This document shows positions 18,323-26,974 of a stretch of 64,000 bases of DNA, piece by piece. Position 1 is the stretch's first letter. Every line of letters begins with the position of its first letter. The stretch covers positions 10,194-74,193 of the forward strand of contig FR898651.1 in assembly GCA_000437215.1 (NCBI GenBank). The letters run 5' to 3'. The position numbers were made by a program, and so were the translations under genes. The notes under the pieces were generated by a model that was not told the origin of the DNA, made no database searches, and saw nothing but the letters and a program-made list of their open reading frames with translations. The DNA is from Clostridium sp. CAG:440 (lineage in GTDB: Bacteria > Bacillota > Clostridia > TANB77 > CAG-508).

Positions 18323-19265
18323 ATGATAATTGATTTGCATTCAGATACAATTCAAAGAGCAAAAGATGAAAAGCTAAAATTAACAAGTAAAAAACTTTCG
18401 GTAAATTTAGAAGAAACAATGCAAAATTTACCATACATACAAGCTTTACGGAACATTTGTAAACCCAAAATACAATAAACAAAATGGAGGATTTAATAGG
18501 GCAATTAGTATAATAGATAATTTTTATAACATATATGAAGAAGAAAAAGATAAAATATTTATAATAAAAAGCAAAAAAGATTTAAAGAGTAAAGAATTGA
18601 AAACAAAAACAGGAGTATTTTTAACAATAGAAAATGGAAGTGCAATATCAGGGAATTTAGATAATATCGATATTTTATATAAAAAGGAAATTAGAATGAT
18701 GGGAACAGTATGGAATGATGACAATGAATTAGCCTGTGGAGCACATACAACAAATGACAAAGGATTAACAAATTTAGGAAAACAATATATAAAAAAATTA
18801 GAAAAAAAACATATATTAATAGATGTGTCACATATGTCTAAAAAAAGTTTTTATGATACACTAGAAAATACAAAAGGTCCAATAATTGCAAGCCATTCAT
18901 GTGCATATACAGTTTGTAATCATAAAAGAAATTTAAGTGACAATAAAATAAAACAAATTGCTAAAAGGCAGGGAATTATAGGAATATGCTTTTGTAAACC
19001 ATTTTTAACAACAAATTCTAAGGCAACTGTAAAAGATATAATAAAACATATAAACCATATTGTAGAATTAGTTGGAATTGATTATGTGGGTTTTGGAAGT
19101 GATTTTGATGGCGTAGAAGAAGAAAATAAACTAGAAGATATAAGAAGTGTAAAGGATATTAATAAAATTATTATTGAATTAGAAAAAGAAGGTTATAGTA
19201 AAGAAAATATTGAACAAATTACAAGTAAAAATTTTTTAAGAGTGGCAAATTCAGTTTGGGAATAA
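18323..19265 (+). CDS. Membrane dipeptidase, peptidase M19 family, read through a +1 frameshift at CGG
   Basis: Joined product about 313 aa, normal for short bacterial M19 enzymes. ATG at 18323 with AGGAGG upstream. The N-terminus MIIDLHSDTIQRA carries the HxD zinc ligands. The frame meets CGG at codon 43; one base later it continues GTFVNPKYNKQNGGF and runs intact to 19265. Further metal or active-site motifs are FLTIENG, IDVSHMS, IASHSCAY and GFGSDFDG. It cleaves dipeptides, using zinc. Without the shift only a 50-residue peptide would be made. A 132-base gap with a promoter separates it from recN. Confidence 0.85.
18449..18451 (+). other. +1 recoding site, CGG (tta CGG A)
   Basis: In-frame CGG at codon 43 of the M19 dipeptidase; reading resumes at GGA (18450-18452). 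The preceding codon is TTA (Leu). Confidence 0.85.
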
Positions 19266-19338
19266 TGGTCCTCACTTGCCCTTCACGGAATATATATTTA
19301 GATTGTAAAATAAAACAAAAAAATGTTTGCAAAAACTA

Positions 19339-19367
19339 TTGACAAAAAAATGTTCTATTTGTATAAT
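19339..19367 (+). promoter_or_regulatory. SigA-type promoter of recN
   Basis: Perfect TTGACA (19339-19344) and TATAAT (19362-19367) with a 17-base spacer. Transcription would start near 19374, just before the GGAGG site and ATG of recN at 19398. Confidence 0.85.
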
Positions 19368-19386
19368 GCATACAGAACATTTTTTT
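19344..19386. promoter_or_regulatory. 13-bp perfect inverted repeat spanning the recN promoter (candidate operator)
   Basis: AAAAAAATGTTCT (19344-19356) and AGAACATTTTTTT (19374-19386) are perfect reverse complements separated by 17 bases. The left arm begins at the end of the -35 box, the -10 box lies in the loop, and the right arm starts at the expected transcription start. This placement suits a repressor site. It does not match the compact GAAC-N4-GTTC LexA box of Bacillus, so the regulator is unknown. Confidence 0.5.
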
Positions 19387-19397
19387 GGAGGTAAAAT

Positions 19398-21026
19398 ATG
19401 ATAACAACTTTACACATAAAAAATATAGGAATAATTGATGATTTAAGTATAGATTTAAATCAAGGGTTAAATGTATTAACAGGTGAAACAGGAGCAGGAA
19501 AAACATTAATAATAGATTCTATAGGAATAATATCAGGAGGTAGATTCTCCAAAGAAATGATAAGAAAAGGAGAAAATACATCATATATCGAAATATGTAT
19601 GTATGAACCAAATAGCAAAGAAGCAATAGATGGAAATATAATAGTATCAAGACAGATATGGGCAAATGGAAGAAATATGTGCAAAATAAATGGAAGAATG
19701 GTTACAGTAAATGAACTTAAAGATTTTATGAAAAGATATATAGAAATACATGGACAAAATGATAATCAAACATTATTAGAAAGTAAGACACATCTAATGT
19801 ATTTGGATTCATTTATAGGAGATAAAATAATAGAGATAAAAAGCAAATATTATGAAAAATACCAAAGATTTAATGAAATAAATATAGAACTAAAGGCAAA
19901 TTATGGAGATGAAAAAGAAAGAGAGAGAAAATTAGATTTATTAAGATACCAAATAAGCGAAATTGAAGAAGCAAATTTAACAGAAAATGAAGAAGAAATA
20001 TTAGAAGAAAAAAGAAAAATAATGTTAAATTCAGAAAAAATATCAAATAATTTAAATAAAGCAGATGAAGCAATACAAAATAGTAGTATAGATAGCTTAA
20101 GTATTGCAATAAGAGCCTTAGAAAAAATAGAAACTATAGATAAAAATTATGAAAAAGTATCATCAAATTTAAAAGGAATTTATTATGAATTGCAAGAATT
20201 GGCAAGAGATATAAGCAACTATAAGGAAGATATATATTTTGATGAACAAGAAAGAAATAAAACAGAAGAAAGATTAGACTTAATAAATTCATTAAAAAGA
20301 AAATATGGAAACACAATAAAGGAAATATTAGAATATAAAAAAGATATACAAGAAGAAATACAACATATAGAAAATTTAGAAGATTATAATAACAAATTAA
20401 AAAGTGAATTGGAACAAATACAAAATGAAATGGAAGAAATGTCAGAACAAATAAATAAAATAAGAGTTAAGCAGGCACAAAAATTAAGTGAATCAATAAA
20501 TTTAGAATTAAAAGATTTAGAAATGAAAAATGCAAAAATAAATGTAAAAGTAGAAAAACAAGAAAACTTTAATAAAGAAGGAAAAGACAAGGTAGAATTT
20601 TTAATTTCTACAAATTTAGGAGAAGACGAAAAAGAACTAATAAAAATAGCATCTGGAGGAGAAATGTCAAGAATAATGCTTGCAATAAAAAAGGTATTAT
20701 CAGATACAGATAAAACACCAGTAATGATATTTGACGAAATAGACACAGGAATTAGTGGTAATGCAGCAAATGCTGTTGCAGAAAAATTGAATTTAATTTC
20801 AAAATTTCATCAAGTATTGTGTATATCACATTTGCCAAATATAGCAGCTGCAGCAGATTATAATTATTTTATTAGTAAAAAAGTAACAAATGAAAGAACA
20901 AATACAAATGTAAAATTGTTGCAAGAAAAAGAAGTTATAGAGGAAATAGCAAGAATTTCATCAGGAAAAGTAAATGATGTGACAATAAAATATGCAACCC
21001 AGTTAAGAAATAAAAAAGTATCATAA
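19398..21026 (+). CDS. recN: DNA repair protein RecN
   Basis: 542 aa, usual length. SMC-like ATPase: Walker A GETGAGKT near residue 32, long coiled coil (about 150-360), ABC signature ASGGEMSRIMLAIKK, Walker B VMIFDEIDTGISG and a C-terminal SHLPNIAAAADYN. RecN gathers broken DNA ends at the start of recombinational repair. It has its own strong promoter and an inverted repeat just upstream. No in-frame CGG. Followed by eno after 56 bases. Confidence 0.95.
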   Translation: MITTLHIKNIGIIDDLSIDLNQGLNVLTGETGAGKTLIIDSIGIISGGRFSKEMIRKGENTSYIEICMYEPNSKEAIDGNIIVSRQIWANGRNMCKINGRMVTVNELKDFMKRYIEIHGQNDNQTLLESKTHLMYLDSFIGDKIIEIKSKYYEKYQRFNEINIELKANYGDEKERERKLDLLRYQISEIEEANLTENEEEILEEKRKIMLNSEKISNNLNKADEAIQNSSIDSLSIAIRALEKIETIDKNYEKVSSNLKGIYYELQELARDISNYKEDIYFDEQERNKTEERLDLINSLKRKYGNTIKEILEYKKDIQEEIQHIENLEDYNNKLKSELEQIQNEMEEMSEQINKIRVKQAQKLSESINLELKDLEMKNAKINVKVEKQENFNKEGKDKVEFLISTNLGEDEKELIKIASGGEMSRIMLAIKKVLSDTDKTPVMIFDEIDTGISGNAANAVAEKLNLISKFHQVLCISHLPNIAAAADYNYFISKKVTNERTNTNVKLLQEKEVIEEIARISSGKVNDVTIKYATQLRNKKVS

Positions 21027-21082
21027 AGAATAAATTGTTAAAAAATGGAACATACTATAATAAATAATAAGGAGGGAATAGT

Positions 21083-22351
21083 ATGAAAGATTTTTTAGCA
21101 ATAAAAGATGTAAATGCTTTAGAGGTATTAGATTCCAGAGGAAATCCAACAGTACAAGTAGAAGTTGTAGTTGATGGGGGCTTTTCAGGCATGGCAATTG
21201 TACCATCTGGAGCATCTACAGGGAGCTTTGAAGCTGTAGAATTAAGAGATGGTGAAAAAGATAGATTTTTTGGAAAAGGTGTACAAAAGGCAGTAGAAAA
21301 TGTCAACAAAAAAATCTCAAAAAAATTAATAGATATGAATGTTTATGATCAAAGAAAAATTGACGAAGAACTTTTAAAATTAGATGATACACCAAATAAA
21401 TCAAATCTTGGAGCAAATGCAATACTTGGTGTATCACTTGCATGTTGTAAAGCGGCAGCAAATTCTTTAGGAATGGAATTATATAACTACATTGGAGGAA
21501 TAAATGCAAATGTATTACCTGTTCCTATGATGAATATATTAAATGGAGGAAAACACTCAGATAATAATATAAATATACAAGAATTTATGATAATGCCAAT
21601 AGGAGATATAACATTTAGTGAACGATTAAAAAGGGGAGCAGAAGTATACCAAACTCTAAAAAAGGTGCTAAAAGAAAAAGGATACATGGTAGCTGTTGGA
21701 GATGAAGGAGGCTTTGCACCAACACTACAAAGTGAGGAAGAAGCGCTAGATTTAATAATAGAAGCAATAAAAAAAGCAGGTTATGTTCCAAAAAAAGATA
21801 TTGTTTTAGCATTAGATATTGCAAGCACTGAAATGTATGAAGCGGCTAAAAAAGAGGGAAAAGATGGCTATTATTTTTGGAAAACTAATATTTTAAAAAG
21901 TAAAGAAGAAATGATAGAATATATAGAAAATTTATGTGAAAAATATCCAATAGTATCTGTAGAAGACGGTTTGGCAGAAGAAGATTGGGAAAGTTGGAAA
22001 ATTTTAACCCAAAAGATCGGAAATAAAGTTCAGCTTGTAGGTGATGATTTATTTGTTACAAATCCAAAAAGATTGCAAAGGGGAATAAATAATAATATTG
22101 CAAATTGCATATTAATAAAACTAAATCAAATAGGAACATTAACTGAAACATTAGATACCATTTTAATGGCACAAAAAAACGGCTATAAAACAATAATTTC
22201 ACATAGATCAGGTGAAACAGAAGATACAACAATAGCAGACATAGCAGTTGCAGTAAATGCCGGACAAATAAAAACAGGAGCACCATGTAGAACAGATAGA
22301 GTTGCTAAATATAATAGATTATTAAATATAGAAAATGAATTATTTAATTAA
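21083..22351 (+). CDS. eno: Enolase (phosphopyruvate hydratase)
   Basis: 422 aa, close to the usual 430. It has AIKDVNALEVLDSRGNPTVQ at the start, PSGASTGSFEAVELRDG, MMNILNGGKHSDN, VGDEGGFAP, SVEDGLAEEDW, VGDDLFVTNP with the metal-binding Asp, and the family signature ILIKLNQIGTLTET followed by SHRSGETEDT. It interconverts 2-phosphoglycerate and phosphoenolpyruvate. A strong GGAGGG ribosome site precedes it. It uses a CGA Arg codon at 21623, showing that CGA is normal sense here. Confidence 0.97.
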   Translation: MKDFLAIKDVNALEVLDSRGNPTVQVEVVVDGGFSGMAIVPSGASTGSFEAVELRDGEKDRFFGKGVQKAVENVNKKISKKLIDMNVYDQRKIDEELLKLDDTPNKSNLGANAILGVSLACCKAAANSLGMELYNYIGGINANVLPVPMMNILNGGKHSDNNINIQEFMIMPIGDITFSERLKRGAEVYQTLKKVLKEKGYMVAVGDEGGFAPTLQSEEEALDLIIEAIKKAGYVPKKDIVLALDIASTEMYEAAKKEGKDGYYFWKTNILKSKEEMIEYIENLCEKYPIVSVEDGLAEEDWESWKILTQKIGNKVQLVGDDLFVTNPKRLQRGINNNIANCILIKLNQIGTLTETLDTILMAQKNGYKTIISHRSGETEDTTIADIAVAVNAGQIKTGAPCRTDRVAKYNRLLNIENELFN

Positions 22352-22363
22352 ACAAAATAAAGC

Positions 22364-22388
22364 CCCTTAAGAAATTTAAGGGACTTTT
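22364..22388. terminator. Bidirectional terminator between eno and the VWA gene
   Basis: CCCTTAA (22364-22370), loop GAAAT, TTAAGGG (22376-22382), with a T-rich stretch after it and an A-rich stretch before it. It lies between convergent genes. Confidence 0.75.
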
Positions 22389-22406
22389 AATTTATTAAAA
22401 TTTTAT

Positions 22407-23783
22407 TTATTTCATTTTTTTAGAAATATGTACAAATTTAATTAAGAAAAATATTGAAGCACCTGATATAATTGTAATAAATAAGGCAAAAGATGTATTA
22501 CCTGCTTTTGGTAAATCTTGTGGAGCTTCTTTTGGTTCTGTAAGTCTTAATTTTGGTGTAATATTAGAAGTTTCGTTTTGCTCTTTATCATTAAAATCTT
22601 TATATTTCATATCAATTTTTTGGTTTGTGTTTAAAATTTTATCAACTATAGAACTATCAAAGTCTTGTTTTAATTTTAATTTATATTGTACAACAGCAGT
22701 TTTTCCATATTCTAGTTCAGGTATTGTCCATGTTATTTTATTAGTCTTTTCATCTATTTTGGTAGAGATATTTCCAATATTTGCATTTTTTACATATGCA
22801 AAATCAAAGTTTTTAACGATTTCGTCTGGAAAATAATCTTCAATTACAATATCTTTAAAAGTATTGTTTGTTGGCATTAAACTGTTATAAATATCTGTTG
22901 TTATTGTTTTTTCTATATCGTCATCAGATATGTAATAAAACATTCCAGAGGTTGGAGTTTGGGCAGTTCCAAAAACTTCTTTAATTATATCAGAATATGT
23001 TTTTGTTGTTCCACTTACTATTGTATCTGGTGTGTCAATTCCTGTAAGCATAGTAATTAAAGTAACATCATTTTTTGTTATTTCCTTTAATTTGTTTTTT
23101 GTTCTATTAATTGAATAATCTGAATATAATTGTTTATTTTCTGTTGTTGCTGTAGATTCAAAAAGTGAAAGGTTTGGAATACCATCTGTTAAAACGATTA
23201 TATATTTATTATTTTTTTCATTTGAAAATTGTTTATAAGCTAATTCTAATCCTGCTTCAAGATTTGTTCTAGGTCCATTTTGAGGAATATTAGTTAAACT
23301 ATTAGTTATTTTAGTAGCATCATTTGTAAGAGAACAAAGTACATTAGCATCTTTAATTGTTCCTTCTTCACTATAATTAGAAGTATTTAAAGAAGCAAAT
23401 GTCACAACACTTATTTTTAATGCTGAGTTATCTTTCAATAAATTTGTAATTAATGTTTTTGCTGAATTTTGAATTTGACTTCTTCTTGTTGCGCCTTGAT
23501 TAGTCATGCTATCTGTACTATGTGAATTATCAAGCAATAAAACTAATTCTCCTGTAGGTTTTGCAACCTCATCTTCATTAGTTACTTTTAACTCAATTGT
23601 AACTTCTTTGTTATTTAAATCCTTAGAAATAAGTTGTTTTTGAAATTTTGAATTTTGTCCAAATTTTATTTCACAAATAGGTTCTTCAACTACTTCCATT
23701 TTTACAGTACTATATGATGCAAATGAAAAATTAGCTATTAAAATTAATACTAAAAATAAGATACTTAAAATTTTTTTCTTCAT
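22407..23783 (-). CDS. Surface protein with VWA domain and LPKAG-type sorting signal
   Basis: 458 aa. A signal peptide (MKKKILSILFLVLILIANFS) is followed by a von Willebrand A domain from about residue 78, with the MIDAS motif DNSHS in LVLLLDNSHSTDSM and IIVLTDGIPN. Residues about 300-420 look like a beta-rich isopeptide/adhesin domain. The end is a sorting-like signal: LPKAGNTS, a hydrophobic helix and the basic tail HISKKMK. LPKAG differs from LPXTG, but the tripartite layout is convincing. It is probably a sortase-anchored adhesin or pilus-type subunit. Divergent from dxs. Confidence 0.8.
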   Translation of the reverse strand: MKKKILSILFLVLILIANFSFASYSTVKMEVVEEPICEIKFGQNSKFQKQLISKDLNNKEVTIELKVTNEDEVAKPTGELVLLLDNSHSTDSMTNQGATRRSQIQNSAKTLITNLLKDNSALKISVVTFASLNTSNYSEEGTIKDANVLCSLTNDATKITNSLTNIPQNGPRTNLEAGLELAYKQFSNEKNNKYIIVLTDGIPNLSLFESTATTENKQLYSDYSINRTKNKLKEITKNDVTLITMLTGIDTPDTIVSGTTKTYSDIIKEVFGTAQTPTSGMFYYISDDDIEKTITTDIYNSLMPTNNTFKDIVIEDYFPDEIVKNFDFAYVKNANIGNISTKIDEKTNKITWTIPELEYGKTAVVQYKLKLKQDFDSSIVDKILNTNQKIDMKYKDFNDKEQNETSNITPKLRLTEPKEAPQDLPKAGNTSFALFITIISGASIFFLIKFVHISKKMK

Positions 23784-23938
23784 TTTTTTATCTCCTTATT
23801 AAATAAATTATTATTTTACTAAATAATTATAACAAAATAATTATAAAAATACAACAAAGTAGTGGAAAATGTAACATAAATGTGATAAAATTGTTACATA
23901 GTTGTAAAAGAAAAACAAAATAATTAGGTGAAAATAAA

Positions 23939-25793
23939 ATGTTAGAAAAAATAAATTCATCACAGGATGTAAAAAAATTAAATTTAAAAGAAAAAGAAAT
24001 ATTAGCACAAGAAATAAGAAAATATATATTAGATATTGTATCAAAAAATGGCGGACATTTGGCATCAAACTTGGGGGTTGTAGAACTAACTATTGCATTA
24101 AATGTAGTATTTGACATACCAACAGATAAGGTTGTTTGGGATGTTGGACATCAAACCTATGTACATAAAATAATTAATGGAAGAAAAGAAGAATTAAAAA
24201 AAATAAGAACATTAGGGGGAATAGCAGGTTTTCCAAAAACAAATGAGTCTGAAACAGATTGCTTTAATACAGGACATAGTAGTACATCAATATCTGCAGC
24301 ACTTGGAATGGCAAGGGCAAGAGATATAAAAGGCAATGATAATTCAGTAATTGCAGTTATTGGAGATCGGAGCTCTAACAGGAGGAATGGCTTTAGAAGC
24401 ATTAAATGATGCAGGGGCTAGTAAAACAAGAATAAAAGTAATATTAAATGATAATGAAATGAGTATATCTCCAAATGTTGGAGGAATAAATAGATTTTTA
24501 AGTAAACTTAGAACTAAAAAAACATATACAAAATCAAATAATTATATAAAAAAATTTGTGAATAATATTCCAATTGTCGGAAAAACGACAGTAAAAGTAA
24601 TTCAAAAAGTAAAAAGGAGTATAAAACAATTAATTATACCAAAAATGTTTTTTGAAGATATAGGTTTTACATATTTGGGACCGGTAGATGGGCATAATAT
24701 AGAACAGCTAGAAAATATACTTACATTAAGTAAAAAAGTAGAAGGTCCTGTATTAATACATGTTTTAACCAAAAAAGGAAAAGGGTATAAAATAGCAGAA
24801 GAAAATCCAGACAAATTTCATGCAACAGCGCCATTTGATATAAATACAGGAAAAAGTAAGGTTAAGAAAAGTGCTGATTATTCAAAAGTTTTTGGAGAAA
24901 AATTAGTAAAACTTGCAAAGAAAAATGAAAAAATAGTTGCAATAACAGCGTCAATGAAGGATGGTACAGGACTTACAAAATTTAAAGAAGAGTTTCCAAA
25001 TAGATTTTTTGATATAGGAATTGCAGAACAACATGCAATAACACTTGCAGCAGGAATGGCAAAAGAAGGTATAATACCAGTTGTTCCAATTTATTCATCA
25101 TTTTATCAAAGGGCATATGATCAAGTAATACATGATGTGGCAATTCAAAATTTACCAGTAATTATGTGTGTTGATAGAGCAGGACTAGTAGGGCAAGATG
25201 GAGAAACACATCAAGGAACATTAGATTTAGCATTTTTTAGATTAGTTCCAAATTTAACGATTATGGCACCAATGGATTTTAAAGAATTGGAAGATATGTT
25301 AGAATTTGCGGTAACCCTAAATAAGCCAGTAATAATAAGATATCCAAGAGGTGGAGAAGGAAAAACAAAAATAAATAGCCATGAAAAAATTAAATTTGGA
25401 AAAGCACAAATACTGGAAAAAGGAGCAGACTTAACAATTGTTGCAATTGGAAAAATGGTAGAAAGGGCAGTAGAAATTGCACATGAATTAAAGAAATGTA
25501 ATATAGAAGCAGATGTTATAAATGCTAGGTTTTTGAAACCATTTGATGTAAAAACAGTTAAAGAATCAATATTAAAAACTAAAAATATAGTTACTATTGA
25601 AGATGGAACAAAAATAAATGGATTAGGAACTACAGTAAAAGAGTTAATTATAGATGAAAAAATTGAAGGTGTAAAATTTAAACAATATGCATATCCTGAC
25701 GAATTTATAAAACATGGAAAAGTAGAAGAGCTAGAAAAAATATATGGATTAGATTCTATAACAATAAAAAATGATATATTAAAAAATATATAA
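23939..25793 (+). CDS. dxs: 1-deoxy-D-xylulose-5-phosphate synthase, read through a +1 frameshift at CGG
   Basis: Joined product about 617 aa, the normal Dxs length. The first frame reads KNGGHLASNLGVVELTIALN, VWDVGHQTYVHKI and TGHSSTSISAALGMA up to AVIGD, then hits CGG at codon 144 and would end at 24409. Skipping one C gives GALTGGMALEALNDAG and the rest intact (DIGIAEQHAITLAAG, VDRAGLVGQDGETHQG). The decoded residue is the second Gly of the thiamine-diphosphate motif GDG, which is essentially invariant. It makes DXP from pyruvate and glyceraldehyde-3-phosphate for isoprenoids. The upstream ribosome site is weak (AGGTGA). Confidence 0.93.
24368..24370 (+). other. +1 recoding site, CGG (gat CGG A)
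   Basis: In-frame CGG at codon 144 of dxs, inside the thiamine-diphosphate GDG motif; reading resumes at GGA (24369-24371). The preceding codon is GAT (Asp). Confidence 0.92.
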
Positions 25794-25805
25794 GAAAGGA
25801 ATACT

Positions 25806-26609
25806 ATGGAAAAACAAGAAATTTTAAGTGAGTATAAAAGACAAGAAGATAAAATTTTAATAGCACAAGTATTAGATAAAATAAAATTTTCACAAACAAG
25901 GCAAAAAATTGAATATACAGATTTTTTGGATATGTATCAAATTTCATGTGTAGAAAGTTTCTTAAAAAAGAATAATTATAAAAATTATATATTTTATGGT
26001 GGTTTTGATAATGCAGAAAGAAAAGCATTAATAATTTATCCGGAAAAATATAATATGGAAATGTTAGAAAAAAATTATAATAAAATTTTAAGTATAGTAA
26101 GAATTGAATTACCAGAAGAAATGAATGGAAAATATGCGCATAGAAATTATTTAGGTGGAATAGTAAAACTTGGACTAAAAAGGGAAAAAGTAGGAGATAT
26201 TTTGGTGTTTAATAATGGGGCAGATATTATAACTTTTGTTGATTTTGCAAATACACTAAAAACAGAGTTGGGATCACTTACAAGATTTCAAAATAGCAAA
26301 ATTATTGTAGATGAGATAAGTAAAATAAGAAAACAAGAAATAAAAATAGAAGAAGTAAAAATAATTGTTCCATCATTAAGACTAGACAATATTGTATCAG
26401 ACTTAGCTAAAACTTCAAGAAGTAAGGCTGTGCAAATAATGGAAGCACAAAGAGTATTTGTTAATGGAAAAAATGAAATAAAAGCATCTAAGCAAATAAA
26501 ACAAAATGACATTATTACAATAAGGGGAAAAGGAAGATTTATAATAAAAGAATTTACAGGAACAACTAGAAGTGGAAGAACGGTTATTTTAGTTGAAAAA
26601 TATATTTGA
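25806..26609 (+). CDS. ylmH: YlmH-type S4 RNA-binding protein
   Basis: 267 aa, usual length. The C-terminal S4 domain (about 185-245) has LRLDNIVSDLAKTSRSKAVQ, VFVNGKNEIKAS and KQNDIITIRGKGRF. The N-terminal part contains YGGFDNAERKALIIYP, typical of YlmH. In Bacillus ylmH sits in the sepF-divIVA cluster and the protein has been linked to ribosome-associated quality control of stalled 50S-peptidyl-tRNA complexes. Here it has moved next to dxs (12 bases). A rescue factor would be of interest in a cell that meets CGG stalls, but no link is shown by the sequence. Confidence 0.88.
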   Translation: MEKQEILSEYKRQEDKILIAQVLDKIKFSQTRQKIEYTDFLDMYQISCVESFLKKNNYKNYIFYGGFDNAERKALIIYPEKYNMEMLEKNYNKILSIVRIELPEEMNGKYAHRNYLGGIVKLGLKREKVGDILVFNNGADIITFVDFANTLKTELGSLTRFQNSKIIVDEISKIRKQEIKIEEVKIIVPSLRLDNIVSDLAKTSRSKAVQIMEAQRVFVNGKNEIKASKQIKQNDIITIRGKGRFIIKEFTGTTRSGRTVILVEKYI

Positions 26610-26664
26610 TTATTATTGTAAACCATGCTATAATATATATATCTAATTTTTTGGAGGGATTAAC

Positions 26665-26952
26665 ATGAATGGGTTGATTCGATTAAGAACAAAACGGACA
26701 AATGATTATATACCATTAATGAAAGTGATGGTATCAACTGCATCAGAAGAACCTGATATTCACACAGAATGTATTAGGATGATTTTTAAAGTAATGGAAA
26801 TAGCTGAGAAGTTAGATGGTTATGTTCAAGAAATAGAGGATTATCCAGAGCTTGAATTAGGAGAAAACTATGTGGTTGGTATAACATTACAATTTAAAAA
26901 AAATTTAAAAATGCTGGAATTCGTTAAATCTCTTAAAGAAAACCTAAAATAA
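26665..26952 (+). CDS. Small conserved-looking protein of unknown function with an in-frame CGG at codon 11
   Basis: 95 aa if read straight from the ATG at 26665, which has a strong GGAGGG site (26653-26658). It would be soluble, mixed alpha/beta: HTECIRMIFKVMEIAEKLDG, then ELGENYVVGITLQFKKN. I do not recognise the family. Codon 11 is CGG (26695-26697), the only in-frame CGG in the window not followed by a gene continuing in +1. If the shift happens, the product ends as a 17-residue peptide at TAA 26717-26719, which overlaps an in-frame ATG at 26719 (TAATG). Restart there would give a 77-residue form beginning MKVMVSTASEE. So the true product may begin at either ATG. Confidence 0.65.
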   Translation: MNGLIRLRTKRTNDYIPLMKVMVSTASEEPDIHTECIRMIFKVMEIAEKLDGYVQEIEDYPELELGENYVVGITLQFKKNLKMLEFVKSLKENLK

Positions 26953-26972
26953 GAGCGAAAATTTTCGCTCTT
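26951..26972. terminator. Bidirectional terminator between the small gene and mutS2
   Basis: Perfect 22-base palindrome made of AAGAGCGAAAA and its complement TTTTCGCTCTT, followed by T-rich sequence, between convergent genes. The stop of the small gene overlaps its left edge. Confidence 0.85.
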
Positions 26973-26974
26973 AT

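Noticed and set aside
19285..19288. CGG in the gap before recN as a recoding site
   Set aside because: No gene frame crosses it; the dipeptidase already ends at 19265.
19344..19386. Calling the inverted repeat a LexA box
   Set aside because: The half-sites point outward with a 17-base gap, unlike the compact Firmicute LexA box.
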